A stretch of DNA of 64,000 nt from AM-1111 sp046302135 (GTDB taxonomy: Bacteria > Bacteroidota > Bacteroidia > B-17B0 > Aurantibacillaceae): the NCBI GenBank assembly GCA_046302135.1, contig JBKCIQ010000101.1:1-64000 (forward strand), given 5' to 3'. The translations under genes and the position numbers were made by a program. This document shows, one piece after another, positions 1 to 9,223 of this stretch. The notes beneath the pieces were generated by a model that worked only from the letters and a program-made list of their open reading frames with translations, was not told the DNA's origin and did no database searches. The stretch's first letter is position 1; every line of letters starts with the position of its first letter.

Positions 1-1403
1 TGTTCTTGTTTTACGAGGTAAAAAGTGCAAAATATCAGTAGAACAAACAACAAAATATAATGAGTTGAGCTCATAATTTTACTTAACCTATAATAACTTT
101 TTAAATTTATTTTTTCAACAAAAAACTGGGGAATCCTGAACGCCATAATCAATCCAATAACAAAAATCAAATTGAACTCCCTATTCAAAAAAGATAAAAC
201 ACTTAAAGATCCTTGTGAAAGGCCTTCTTTTATTCCAAACATTCTACCAATAAATTGAATGGCATATTCAAAATCACTTGCTCTGAAAAAAACCCAAGCT
301 ATCACAACTACAAGTAATGTATAAAGATTATTTATCACGGGAAGTCTTTTCAATATTTTTTCTAGCCCCACTCTTTCAAGTATTAAAAAAAATCCATGAA
401 ACAATCCCCATACAATCATATTCCATGAGGCTCCATGCCAGAATCCTGTAAGAAAAAAAACAAAAATAAGATTGAAATAAGTTCTCAAAACACCAACTCT
501 GTTTCCACCCATTGGTATGTAAACATAATCTCTGAACCACCTGCTGAGCGTCATGTGCCAACGCCTCCAGAAATCCTGAACCGACCTGGCAATATATGGG
601 AAGTTGAAATTTTCAGGAAACGTAAACCCAAACATTTTACCTAAACCAATAGCCATATCACTGTAACCTGAAAAATCAAAATAAATATGTAAGGTATAAC
701 AAATGATACCAAACCATGCCGTTGGCGTATCAATCTGTTGAATTCCGGATTTAAATATTTCATCTGCAGGATAAGAAAATGTATTCGAAAAAATCACTTT
801 TTTCACAAGACCTGTGAGAAACCGATTGATTCCATAAATGATATCATCTAAACTTATTTTTCGGTTTTCAAACTGATCAGCAATCTCATGATAACGTATG
901 ATAGGACCCGCAATCAATTGCGGAAAGAAAACAATATATAATCCCATTGAGAAAAAATTCTTCTGGGCAGGTGATTCTTTTCTATAAATATCTACTACAT
1001 AGCTGATGCTGTGAAAGGTAAAAAATGAAATCCCGGGAATCAATTTTATATCAGGAATGCTGAAAGGTTTAATTCCCCATAGCAAAATCAGTGAATTGAT
1101 GTTTTGAAAAATGAAAGGTGTATATTTAATAATGATTAATAGCAACAGATTCCCCGCTACACAGCCAATAAGAATTCTTTTTGCGTTTATGTTACCATTA
1201 TTTTTTTCTACCCAAATACCAAAAAAATAATTAAACAAAATTGAAAAAAGCACTATCAATGTATAACTTACTCCACTCCATGCATAGAAAATCAAACTCA
1301 GTAAAAGCAAAATATAATTTTGATAACGAGAAGGAGTGAGCCAGGTAAGCAATAAAGAAAAAGGTAGAAATGCGTAAAGGAATATCAGGGAAGAGAAAAG
1401 CAT
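1..1403 (-). CDS. MBOAT family membrane-bound O-acyltransferase (AlgI/DltB-like), 3' end cut by window edge
   Basis: Reading leftward from an ATG at 1403 the frame stays open to base 1, so about 467 codons are visible and the C-terminus lies outside the window. The protein is almost entirely hydrophobic, with many membrane segments. It has the family hallmarks: HSISYVVDIYR, FPQLIAGPIIRYHEI, YFDFSGYSDMAIG, FPENFNFPY, FWRRWHMTLSRWFRDY and FWHGASWNMIVWG. The His of the last motif is the conserved MBOAT catalytic histidine. Family members transfer acyl (often acetyl) groups to exported polysaccharide or teichoic acid from within the inner membrane. No alginate or other polysaccharide genes are visible beside it, so the substrate is unknown. 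Identity as an AlgI-type MBOAT protein is confident; the acceptor is not. Confidence 0.93.
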   Translation of the reverse strand, partial: MLFSSLIFLYAFLPFSLLLTWLTPSRYQNYILLLLSLIFYAWSGVSYTLIVLFSILFNYFFGIWVEKNNGNINAKRILIGCVAGNLLLLIIIKYTPFIFQNINSLILLWGIKPFSIPDIKLIPGISFFTFHSISYVVDIYRKESPAQKNFFSMGLYIVFFPQLIAGPIIRYHEIADQFENRKISLDDIIYGINRFLTGLVKKVIFSNTFSYPADEIFKSGIQQIDTPTAWFGIICYTLHIYFDFSGYSDMAIGLGKMFGFTFPENFNFPYIARSVQDFWRRWHMTLSRWFRDYVYIPMGGNRVGVLRTYFNLIFVFFLTGFWHGASWNMIVWGLFHGFFLILERVGLEKILKRLPVINNLYTLLVVVIAWVFFRASDFEYAIQFIGRMFGIKEGLSQGSLSVLSFLNREFNLIFVIGLIMAFRIPQFFVEKINLKSYYRLSKIMSSTHYILLFVLLIFCTFYLVKQE

Positions 1404-1443
1404 TGAAGTGTAAGCAAATTTAAGAAATTAGCAAGGGACTAAC

Positions 1444-3693
1444 TTATTTTATTTTGTATCTGATACCTCCATACATCATTCTTCCGTAAACCGAACCCCA
1501 AACCATAGATGCGTCAAAGTATTTTCCAAATGGATTATCCCTGCCAACAATTGCATCCCTTTGTTGTACATTCAATAAATTTTCTACCCCTAGATAAATT
1601 TCAAACTTTCTTTTAAATCCTGTCTTATAGGTAACTTGCCCATGAATATTAAAAAAATCAGGTGAAAATTCAGCAATCCGGTACTCCTGAGGATTGAGCA
1701 ATGTTAAGGGCATTCTTTTTTTACCGTTCCAGGCTGTTGTAAAATCCATTTGCCAATGATCATTCTTTGTTTCATAGGATAAATTAATGAATGCTCTGTG
1801 TTTACCTAAAAGATATTTAGGAAGCAAACCTGATACAAATTGTGTTTTAGTATCAATATATCTATATGCCAACACCATATCCAAACGTTTTCTGATCTCC
1901 CACCTGAACTCCACCTGTGCAGTTTGGGAATAAGATTTTCCGTTTAAGTTATAGATCAAAACCTGCTGTGGGTTATAATCAATGTCAACTACAACCTGTT
2001 GCTGAAAATCTGTACGATAAAGATCAACTATGAACTGAGCTTCTCTGTAATTCAACTTAAATTTCTGCATAAAATTTACTCCATAGTTCCACGCGATCTC
2101 AGGTTTTAGTCCGTAAGGCAAATTAACATCTGTGGCGTTAACAAAAAACTCACGTGAAGTAGCCATAAATGAGGAGTTTTCAGCGAAGACATTTGCAGTT
2201 TTTAAGGCCCGTCCCGCAGAGGCACGGAAAACAGTTTTATTATCATTTAACGCATAACGGATGTGTAGTCTGGGAGTAAAAAACAGACCGAAATAATTAT
2301 GATAATCAGCTCTCACTCCTGCAACACAACTGAACTTCGTTAAATAGGAATAGGTATACTCTAAGAACGTACCGGGAACAACTTCATTTCTGTTGAACTG
2401 ATATAACTTATATTTTTCCTTTAAAACGTCGTTCATAAAGCTCATGCCCAATTTGTATTTATGATTGGTGTTTGAAATAATTCCCTGAAATATAAAGTTG
2501 GCATAAAAGGTTTGCTGTAATCCTTCGTAATTATTGAGACCATAAAAATTACTTTGCTTATGTTGAAGATAACTCAATTGCAAGCCCATACTGGTTTCAG
2601 GTTTTTTAAACACATACCCATTTTTTGTAAAAACGTCAAACTTTTCTGACTGTATTCCTATACCGTAAAAATTTTGTTGCTCAGGCCCTTTACTATGATC
2701 GTATTCAATTTGCCCCCCCTCTCTTGTATCGTTTACATAACCGAAACCAATCTGACCTTCAAATCTTTTTCTTGTCATATAAGAAAACCGATTCATTACA
2801 TTGTATTGACGTCCTGTTGGGATATCTATGAATCCATCTCCGTTCATATCTTGTTTTAAAGGATTCAAGCTAAAATGGCCTAACAGTACAGCATCCCATG
2901 TTTCATTTAACTTTCTGGTGAGGTTAAGGTTGTACTCATTTCTTGCGTTAGCATTTCCATAAGCGTTAAAAAACAACTTTTCAGAATTTTCTGCCTGATG
3001 CAATTCGGTGTTGATTTGACCTGTAAAACTCTCGTAACCATTGATTACACTCCCTGCGCCTTTTGACAATTGAATAGAATTAATCCAAGTTCCCGGTATG
3101 AATGTAAGTCCATAAATTCCAGCCAGGCCTCTCAGATATGGCATATTCTCTTTAGTGATCAATGCATATTGCCCGGATAAACCTAACATTTGAATTTGTT
3201 TTGTACCGGTAACTGCATCTGAAAAATTGACATCAACTGAAGCATTGGTTTCAAAACTTTCAGAAAGATTACAACAGGCCGCTTTAGTCAATTCACGCTG
3301 AGATAAAACCTCAACTTTCATAGTGTTCATGAATGAATATTCTGAGCCTTTTGCCGAATAAACTACATCTACCTGTTGCAACATATTAACGTTTGACAGG
3401 TATATTAGAACAAAATTCCGGGAGGAATCAATTAAAACGGTGTCAGGTTTGTATCCCGTAAAGCTAACTACAAGATTTAAATTTTCAGAAATCCTTTTAA
3501 TTTTGAATTCTCCGTTCTTATCAGTCACCGTTCCGACTGAACTACCCAACCAGCGCAAAACAGCACCGGTTAGCGGAAGTGTATCTTTCTTTTCGGAGAT
3601 TTCATATACCTTTCCATCAAGTGTCTGAGAACTAACAACGGATATAGAAAAGACTAGGCATAAGAAACCCCAAACAATAACTTTAGCATTCAT
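1444..3693 (-). CDS. TonB-dependent outer-membrane receptor with N-terminal carboxypeptidase-regulatory-like domain
   Basis: 749 residues. A signal peptide (about residues 1-22) is followed by a CarboxypepD_reg-like beta-sandwich (about 25-105), a plug domain (about 115-230, containing LSGQYALI and GAGSVINGYES) and a long beta-barrel of alternating aromatic strands to the C-terminus. An adjacent cysteine pair at 140-141 lies at the start of the plug, in CCNLSESFETN. TonB-dependent receptors import a bound substrate through the outer membrane using the proton-motive force. It is the last gene of a leftward cluster with an HMA-domain protein (17 bases upstream) and a HYC_CC_PP protein, which points to a metal such as copper as the substrate; that part is inference from context. 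Confidence 0.9.
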   Translation of the reverse strand: MNAKVIVWGFLCLVFSISVVSSQTLDGKVYEISEKKDTLPLTGAVLRWLGSSVGTVTDKNGEFKIKRISENLNLVVSFTGYKPDTVLIDSSRNFVLIYLSNVNMLQQVDVVYSAKGSEYSFMNTMKVEVLSQRELTKAACCNLSESFETNASVDVNFSDAVTGTKQIQMLGLSGQYALITKENMPYLRGLAGIYGLTFIPGTWINSIQLSKGAGSVINGYESFTGQINTELHQAENSEKLFFNAYGNANARNEYNLNLTRKLNETWDAVLLGHFSLNPLKQDMNGDGFIDIPTGRQYNVMNRFSYMTRKRFEGQIGFGYVNDTREGGQIEYDHSKGPEQQNFYGIGIQSEKFDVFTKNGYVFKKPETSMGLQLSYLQHKQSNFYGLNNYEGLQQTFYANFIFQGIISNTNHKYKLGMSFMNDVLKEKYKLYQFNRNEVVPGTFLEYTYSYLTKFSCVAGVRADYHNYFGLFFTPRLHIRYALNDNKTVFRASAGRALKTANVFAENSSFMATSREFFVNATDVNLPYGLKPEIAWNYGVNFMQKFKLNYREAQFIVDLYRTDFQQQVVVDIDYNPQQVLIYNLNGKSYSQTAQVEFRWEIRKRLDMVLAYRYIDTKTQFVSGLLPKYLLGKHRAFINLSYETKNDHWQMDFTTAWNGKKRMPLTLLNPQEYRIAEFSPDFFNIHGQVTYKTGFKRKFEIYLGVENLLNVQQRDAIVGRDNPFGKYFDASMVWGSVYGRMMYGGIRYKIK

Positions 3694-3710
3694 TGTTAGA
3701 ATCTTTTAAT

Positions 3711-4061
3711 TTATTTTTCCGTGCACTTTGTGTCTCTGAACTTACAACAGGCAGGTAGCTTGCTATAAATCTCATCCGGTGCCTTGTCTTTTTCAACATC
3801 ATGACCGGATTTTAAGATTGCTTCTTTGATTTCCTTTTCAGAAACCTTGTCGTTTCTAAACTTAACACTTATTTGTTGGGAGTCGGGACTCCATTCTGCA
3901 AATTTAACGCCTTTAATATCTGCAGCGTTTTCGATTCGCTTTTTACAGGCATCACAATTGCCCTTTACAGAAAATTTAATTTCTGAAATTTTGTTTTCTT
4001 TTTTTTGGGCTTGAATAAAGGAAGCAACAAAAATCATTAATAAAATGATTGAATTTTTCAT
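3711..4061 (-). CDS. Exported heavy-metal-associated (HMA) domain protein
   Basis: 116 residues. A signal peptide (about 1-19, ending in IQAQ) precedes one HMA ferredoxin-like domain (about 25-92). The metal-binding loop is GNCDACKKR, with Cys36 and Cys39 in the CxxC arrangement. The tail carries three more cysteines (105, 106 and 113, in LPACCKF and TKC), which could form a second metal site. HMA domains bind soft metals such as Cu(I) or Hg(II) and pass them between proteins; here the protein should act in the periplasm. It lies 17 bases upstream of the TonB receptor gene on the same strand, so the two are probably co-transcribed and functionally linked. Confidence 0.88.
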   Translation of the reverse strand: MKNSIILLMIFVASFIQAQKKENKISEIKFSVKGNCDACKKRIENAADIKGVKFAEWSPDSQQISVKFRNDKVSEKEIKEAILKSGHDVEKDKAPDEIYSKLPACCKFRDTKCTEK

Positions 4062-4133
4062 GGTAATATTTATTTAAAAATTAAACTGACTAAAAAAACT
4101 ACTTATTTGGCTTAAGAAGCCATTCAGGAAAAA

Positions 4134-4511
4134 TCAAATAATAAGAACCCGGTGCATTATGAAAGAAGGAACTGAATCAGGAGGGTCTTCAGAAATGAAA
4201 TTAAATGGAATAGAGTGTTTAAATACTTCTTTACCTATAATAGTAAAACGATCAAAAATGAAAACAAAAAAGGGCTTGAGGGATTGTAATTTAATAATGC
4301 CGGCCGGGAAGAAATCGTCTTCAATTTTATTGAATTTAATTACTGTTTGGTTGCAACAGTCTTCCTCTTCGTCTTCACATGAGCAGGCTTTTTCAGAAAA
4401 AAAAGCCATCGACCACTCCTCACTCATTGGGCAAAATGACACAGCAAATGAAAATCCGCCAGTGAAAAGAAAAACAAAGAAAGCTAATGAAACAAAAACC
4501 ATTCTGCGCAT
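4134..4511 (-). CDS. HYC_CC_PP-type small cysteine-rich membrane/secreted protein
   Basis: 125 residues from the ATG at 4511. An upstream in-frame ATG at 4547 would add 12 residues and overlap the preceding gene, but the hydrophobic leader (about residues 4-25) sits directly after the 4511 start, so I prefer that one. The layout matches a family seen next to metal-linked TonB receptors in Bacteroidota: an early Cys27 (FCP), a cysteine cluster at 43, 45, 52 and 53 (CSC, CC) separated by acidic residues, and a late Pro-Pro at 110-111. The function of the family is unknown. The cysteine/acidic cluster and the neighbours suggest a metal-handling role in the envelope. Confidence 0.72.
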   Translation of the reverse strand: MRRMVFVSLAFFVFLFTGGFSFAVSFCPMSEEWSMAFFSEKACSCEDEEEDCCNQTVIKFNKIEDDFFPAGIIKLQSLKPFFVFIFDRFTIIGKEVFKHSIPFNFISEDPPDSVPSFIMHRVLII

Positions 4512-4543
4512 AGACACAAAATTAATAAAATTAATTACGTATG

Positions 4544-5050
4544 TCAAGGGAGTAAAAACTCAGGAGTGGTAGCAATATTGCTCTGATTAAAACCTCTATC
4601 AAAGACATAAAAAACATACTTAATATTCTTATGTGTTGAGCTGGGCCTTAATTCGGATAATTTTACCCTAACTTCACCATTCATGCTCTTATCTTTTCCT
4701 TGTTGCTCAATAAAAGGAACCCTAAACTTATAATACTGAGTGTCGTTAACAAGAGGATTAGGATTGAAAAATGCAGACCACGTACCATCATTTTTTTTGT
4801 AAAGATATTTTATATAGAGATTGTAATAGTATGTTGAATTTTTCGAGAAGCTTCCGCTTGTGTCTTCAGGGTTCAAACCGAAATCTCCGTCACCATCTGT
4901 AAATTTAAATGTGAAGTAAGCAGAGTCAGCCTGAAAGTTATAAAAAGACTTGTATTCTATGTTTGGAGTTAAGGGATACTCTTCTCGCTTTAAACAAGAA
5001 AGAGAAGTAGTTAAAATAACAAACAAAATTATGTACTGGAAAAACTTCAC
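4544..5050 (-). CDS. Predicted lipoprotein of unknown function
   Basis: 168 residues starting at a GTG (5050); no ATG lies in a suitable place. The N-terminus is a lipoprotein signal peptide with lipobox TSLSC, Cys19 being the lipidated residue. The mature part is a small beta-rich domain containing TDGDGDFGLNPEDT, an aspartate-rich loop that could bind calcium. I do not recognise a named family. It is the first gene of the leftward group that continues with HYC_CC_PP, HMA and TonB-receptor genes (about 32 bases to the next start), but whether it shares their role is uncertain. A -7-like box lies at 5069-5076. Confidence 0.75.
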   Translation of the reverse strand: MKFFQYIILFVILTTSLSCLKREEYPLTPNIEYKSFYNFQADSAYFTFKFTDGDGDFGLNPEDTSGSFSKNSTYYYNLYIKYLYKKNDGTWSAFFNPNPLVNDTQYYKFRVPFIEQQGKDKSMNGEVRVKLSELRPSSTHKNIKYVFYVFDRGFNQSNIATTPEFLLP

Positions 5051-5068
5051 CGTTTAATTTATACTATT

Positions 5069-5076
5069 CAAATTTA
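5069..5076 (-). promoter_or_regulatory. Predicted Bacteroidota -7 promoter element for the lipoprotein/metal cluster
   Basis: Read leftward the bases are TAAATTTG, a full match to the TAnnTTTG element of Bacteroidota housekeeping promoters, about 19 bases before the GTG at 5050. I see no convincing -33 TTG at the right spacing, so this rests on the -7 box alone. Confidence 0.4.
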
Positions 5077-5138
5077 CAAATAAATAGTAAGACGCCTTAA
5101 TAACTTTTCCTAATTTTAACCTTTAAGAGAACCTTAAA

Positions 5139-6107
5139 TTGAATTTCACAGAAATTAAAACTGAATCAGATTTTTTAGATTTCACAATCAAAAATTTCAA
5201 ATATCAATTTAATAATAATTTATTATTTCGTAATTACTGCAAACTTGTAGGATATAAGGAAGAAATCATTGAATCACTACAAGAAATAAAGTTTCTACCC
5301 GTTGAGCTTTTCAAATCCAATAAAGTTTATTGTGGAGTTTCAGATGAAGAGAAAATTTTTACGAGCAGCGGCACCACAGGGCAAATCAATTCAAAGCATT
5401 ACGTTAAAAATATCAGCATATATGAAAAAAGCTTTCTGAAATGTTTTGAACTCTTTTATGGTAAACCGGAGGATTATTGTTTCCTTTTTCTTTTACCTTC
5501 TTATTTAGAGCGAAGTGGTTCCTCGTTGGTATACATGGCAAATTGCCTAATAGAAAATTCTAAAAATCCTTCTTCCGGTTTTTTTCTGAATAATTACGAT
5601 GAACTTAAACTTCAACTCATAGAGCAAAAAAGAAAAAAGGAAAAAACAATGCTGTTTGGCGTGACCTATGCCCTACTCGACCTGTGTGAAATGGAAATTC
5701 CGCTTGATGAAAATTTTATTGTGATGGAAACCGGAGGCATGAAAGGAAAAAGAAAAGAAATGATCAAGGAAGAATTGCATCAGATTTTAAAAGAAAAATT
5801 TCGGGTTTCAAAAATTCATTCTGAATATGGCATGACAGAATTACTGTCTCAGGCTTACAGCGAAGGTGATGGAATTTTTGAATGTCCGCCATGGATGCGT
5901 ATAATAATTCGTGACCCTTACAACCCGATGGAATTTTTACCTGAAGGTAAATCCGGAGCAATCAACATCATTGATCTTGCCAATATTGATTCCTGCTCGT
6001 TCTTAGCCACACAAGATCTTGGCAGATCACTTGGAAACGGAAAATTTGAAGTGTTGGGCCGAATGAATAATGCTGAACTAAGAGGTTGTAATCTGATGAT
6101 AGATTAA
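5139..6107 (+). CDS. LuxE/PaaK-like adenylate-forming (acyl-protein synthetase family) protein
   Basis: 322 residues. The start is a TTG: an in-frame stop lies at 5124-5126, and no ATG occurs until deep inside the protein. It has the ANL-superfamily motifs: the phosphate-binding loop FTSSGTTGQ (about residues 74-82), GVTYALL, the METGG segment, and SEYGMTE (Tyr230 region), followed by DLGR and LGRMNNAELRG. This is the pattern of LuxE, which activates fatty acids as acyl-AMP for transfer, and of PaaK CoA ligases. There are no lux genes nearby, so bioluminescence is not implied. Related proteins in Bacteroidota may activate an acyl or aryl acid for surface modification; the substrate is unknown. 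The gene ends one base from the convergent gene at 6109. Confidence 0.82.
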   Translation: MNFTEIKTESDFLDFTIKNFKYQFNNNLLFRNYCKLVGYKEEIIESLQEIKFLPVELFKSNKVYCGVSDEEKIFTSSGTTGQINSKHYVKNISIYEKSFLKCFELFYGKPEDYCFLFLLPSYLERSGSSLVYMANCLIENSKNPSSGFFLNNYDELKLQLIEQKRKKEKTMLFGVTYALLDLCEMEIPLDENFIVMETGGMKGKRKEMIKEELHQILKEKFRVSKIHSEYGMTELLSQAYSEGDGIFECPPWMRIIIRDPYNPMEFLPEGKSGAINIIDLANIDSCSFLATQDLGRSLGNGKFEVLGRMNNAELRGCNLMID

Positions 6108-6108
6108 A

Positions 6109-7050
6109 CTACAATTCGGAAATCAATTCTTCCAGTGATTCTTTTACCGAAGGCAAAGAGGTACAAACTCGAGGATCCATTAAGCTTCCACCAAAGCCAA
6201 CGGAGGAATCGTTTGCGGATTTTAAAATTTCGATCAACTGATTTTTATATTCTTTTGGTTTTATTTTTCTGATACATTCTATTGCTAATGACTTCACAAA
6301 ATTATCCTTAGCGGGATCGCTGATAATTTTTAAAAGTACTTTTTTTGATTCATCACTATCGTAGTTACCCAAACACTGAACCGCTGATATAACAAGATGA
6401 TTGTTGTTACTGTATGCAAAAGGTAAAATCATTTGAAGGTCTGCTGTACTTTTTGAATGATAAAGCACCTCCAATGCGGCATGCTGCAGAAAAAATAAGT
6501 TTATTTCATTTCCGTTAAAACCCGCTGGTTTCTTTTTAAGATTTTTGTCTATAAATTCAGTCATCGGTTTTTTATCACTATCCAATTTTTTGTAAAAGGC
6601 CCAAATGTATTTCATACATAGCTCATAGTTAGCAACACCCAAATGCGCTTGATGATAACTATGCCTGAAAGTTGAGAGTACTTTACCATTGGTGACAATT
6701 GCATATCCAGAGGTTGGAGTTGGTAAACAATAACCGATTTCAGTTTTCTTTAGAAAGAGATAAACAGAATCAATCATTTGAAAATAAAATGCCACCTTAT
6801 CTGAATCAGATTGAGAGCAAACCCTAAGTAAATGAAAACCTTTCAATTCAATTTCACCTTCAGTTTTTTTATCCCCAAACTGCCTTAAAACCTTTATTTT
6901 GACAGAGGCCGAATTAGCATCTATTACCCTTCCTAAAACAAAATAATCAGACTTATTAAAAATCTCTTCCTGCCATGGCTCATCCCAGGTAAGTCCAAAT
7001 GAGAAATGGATAAAACCAATAAAAAATATATTAATTAAAATTTTCCTCAT
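6109..7050 (-). CDS. Secreted protein of unknown function with HEAT-like repeats
   Basis: 313 residues starting with a signal peptide (about 1-19). The N-terminal half is beta-rich (NKSDYFVLGRVIDAN, LLRVCSQSD) and I do not recognise it. Residues about 190-275 look like two or three alpha-helical HEAT repeats (LVISAVQCLGNYDSDESKK, VKSLAIECIRKIKP), a protein-binding scaffold. It lies 8 bases downstream of the S9 peptidase gene on the same strand, so the two may be co-transcribed. No catalytic motif is visible, and I offer no function beyond a periplasmic or secreted location. Confidence 0.75.
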   Translation of the reverse strand: MRKILINIFFIGFIHFSFGLTWDEPWQEEIFNKSDYFVLGRVIDANSASVKIKVLRQFGDKKTEGEIELKGFHLLRVCSQSDSDKVAFYFQMIDSVYLFLKKTEIGYCLPTPTSGYAIVTNGKVLSTFRHSYHQAHLGVANYELCMKYIWAFYKKLDSDKKPMTEFIDKNLKKKPAGFNGNEINLFFLQHAALEVLYHSKSTADLQMILPFAYSNNNHLVISAVQCLGNYDSDESKKVLLKIISDPAKDNFVKSLAIECIRKIKPKEYKNQLIEILKSANDSSVGFGGSLMDPRVCTSLPSVKESLEELISEL

Positions 7051-7058
7051 TTGCTATT

Positions 7059-9212
7059 TTATAAATTCTGAATGAAATAATCGGTTATTTTCTGCATAAG
7101 GTGTACCCTGTCTTTACCAGAGACGTTGTGCGGATGCCCCGGGTAAACGAAATAGTCCAACTGAACATTTTGATCAACGCAACTCTTCAGGTATTTTAAA
7201 CTGTGTTGCCAAACTACAACATCATCATCGGTTCCGTGAATGAGTAAAAGCTTCCCTTTTAAATTTGGAATATACTGAAACAAACTTGATTTTCTGAATC
7301 CCTCGCCATTGCTTTGGGGGGTGTCCATATAGCGTTCGGTATACATCACTTCATACATACTCCAGTCTATCACAGGGCCACCACCAACTCCTACTTTAAA
7401 AGTTCCCGGTTTCCTTGTCATGAGTGAAGTCGTCATAAATCCACCAAAGCTCCAGCCGTGAACACCCATTCTATCGGCATCAACATACTTTAAAGACTTT
7501 AGATAATTTACACCATCCACCTGATCTTCCATTTCCTGAGTCCCCAGATTCCGAAAAGTTGCTTGTTCAAATTCTTTACCTCGATGTTCCGAACCTCGGT
7601 TATCAAGAGTAAAAACAATAAATCCTCGTTGCGCCATATACTGATACCAAAGATTATTACTTCCGTTAAACGTGTTTAACACTTCCTGATGATGGGGACC
7701 TCCGTATAAATATACAACCACCGGGTATTTTTTTGTTGAGTCAAAATTAATTGGTAGGTACATCCTGCACCAAAGATCTGTACCGGATTTATTTTTTATC
7801 GTGAAAATATTTACCTTACCGAGTTCATACGCAGTTAATGGGTTGTCCGAATTAATTAGCTCTGAACTTTTTTTAGATTTGATATTAATAACAGAAATTT
7901 TACGTGGAGTGGTAATATTGGTAAACTCATCAACAAAATTTTCTCCTTTAGAATCAACTTGGCAATTGTGTAAACCTGCCCCTTGAGTAAGTACATCTAT
8001 CTTAGCAGTTTTTAAGTTTACAGAACAGAAATCTTTGGTAACCGGTGAGTTTATGTTCGCATGAAAAAATAATCTTTCTGCCTTCGAATCGAAACCATTA
8101 AGATTTAAAACTTCCCAATTTCCTTTTGTTAATTGTTTAATTAATTTTCCTGTGATGTCATATAGGTAAAGATGATTGTAACCATCGCGTCTGCTTTGCC
8201 ATATGAATTGGTTGGGATTTCCATTAACGAAAAGCATTGGATTCAACGGCTCTACATACTTTTCATCTTTCTCTTCAAAAAGTGTTTTTATAAATGAGCC
8301 GCTACTCGCATCGTACTGGTTCAACTTCATGTAACTTTGATCTCTGTTAAGCTCAGCAATAAAAATATATTTTTCATCGGGGCTCCATGAAATATTGGTG
8401 AGGTAATGATCATCCGGACCTTCTGTTTTCAAATAAATAGTAGATTTATTTTTTACCGAATATACACCTAATGTTACCTGATGACTTGTACCACCCGCCA
8501 TGGGATATTTAATGATATTTTCTTTGGCAGGATTTTCACTCCAATTGATGACAGGATAATCGTTTACCATTTGCTGATCCATTCTGTAAAATGCAAGATA
8601 ATTTCCTGTTGGGCTCCAGAATGTTCCTTTTGAAATTCCAAATTCATTCCTGTGTACACCTGAAGATCCAAACACAATATTTTGATTGTTCTCATTTGAA
8701 ACGGCTTCAGTCTTCTCACCATCAAGAACAAAGAGATTATTAAAGACTGTATATGCAATCAGTCCGTTTACTGAACACTCATCAGCATTTTCTAATGCGA
8801 GTCCCGAATTCTGTTCAACTTTAGTGATTACTTTTTTGCGCGGATCAATTGTTATAATTTTATCATCCATTGGAAGAGTAAATTCGTTGTTGTTAACCCA
8901 TTTGTGCATACCCAATCTAAACTGCCCTCGTAAATTTTTTGTCTTTAATAGAGAGTTTATATCCTCAGCAGAAACGAGAACTTTCTTTTCTCCGGATGAT
9001 GGAGAATAAATATACAGCGCATCCTGTCCATTATTACTTTGCGAAAATGTTACGTCCGAAGATAACGGAATGAACTGGATTCCGCCAAGAGACTTAACTC
9101 TTAACGTGGAGCGGGAGCCCAGTACGGCCTCTTCCATGGTGAATGTTTTTTTCTGAGCATAAGCAAAAAAGCTTGCTAGGAAAAAGATGATTATGATTTT
9201 TGTTTTTTTCAT
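7059..9212 (-). CDS. S9 family peptidase (dipeptidyl peptidase IV / prolyl oligopeptidase type)
   Basis: 717 residues. A signal peptide (about 1-19) is followed by a DPP-IV N-terminal beta-propeller (about 80-450, with WSPTGNYLAFYRMDQQ and WSPDEKYIF) and an alpha/beta-hydrolase catalytic domain (about 490-717). The catalytic triad is visible: Ser588 in GWSFGGF, Asp663 in HGTDDDVV and a His near residue 695 in YPGHPHN. The oxyanion-region motif YLYGGPHHQ is also present. Enzymes of this family remove X-Pro or X-Ala dipeptides from peptides; this one would act in the periplasm or at the surface in protein nutrition. Length and motif order match Bacteroidota DPP-IV. Exact substrate preference cannot be read from the sequence. 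Confidence 0.93.
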   Translation of the reverse strand: MKKTKIIIIFFLASFFAYAQKKTFTMEEAVLGSRSTLRVKSLGGIQFIPLSSDVTFSQSNNGQDALYIYSPSSGEKKVLVSAEDINSLLKTKNLRGQFRLGMHKWVNNNEFTLPMDDKIITIDPRKKVITKVEQNSGLALENADECSVNGLIAYTVFNNLFVLDGEKTEAVSNENNQNIVFGSSGVHRNEFGISKGTFWSPTGNYLAFYRMDQQMVNDYPVINWSENPAKENIIKYPMAGGTSHQVTLGVYSVKNKSTIYLKTEGPDDHYLTNISWSPDEKYIFIAELNRDQSYMKLNQYDASSGSFIKTLFEEKDEKYVEPLNPMLFVNGNPNQFIWQSRRDGYNHLYLYDITGKLIKQLTKGNWEVLNLNGFDSKAERLFFHANINSPVTKDFCSVNLKTAKIDVLTQGAGLHNCQVDSKGENFVDEFTNITTPRKISVINIKSKKSSELINSDNPLTAYELGKVNIFTIKNKSGTDLWCRMYLPINFDSTKKYPVVVYLYGGPHHQEVLNTFNGSNNLWYQYMAQRGFIVFTLDNRGSEHRGKEFEQATFRNLGTQEMEDQVDGVNYLKSLKYVDADRMGVHGWSFGGFMTTSLMTRKPGTFKVGVGGGPVIDWSMYEVMYTERYMDTPQSNGEGFRKSSLFQYIPNLKGKLLLIHGTDDDVVVWQHSLKYLKSCVDQNVQLDYFVYPGHPHNVSGKDRVHLMQKITDYFIQNL

Positions 9213-9223
9213 TTGATTTTAAA

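Noticed and set aside
435..644. Rightward open frame of 69 codons
   Set aside because: It is antisense to the conserved catalytic core of the MBOAT gene, and its protein has no recognisable feature.
4159..4572. Rightward open frame of 137 codons with a plausible ATG
   Set aside because: It is the mirror of the HYC_CC_PP gene, whose leader, cysteine cluster and neighbours support the leftward reading; the rightward protein is lysine/serine-rich without domains.
5139..6107. A lux bioluminescence operon
   Set aside because: Only a LuxE-like protein is present; luxA, luxB, luxC and luxD homologues are absent from the surrounding sequence.
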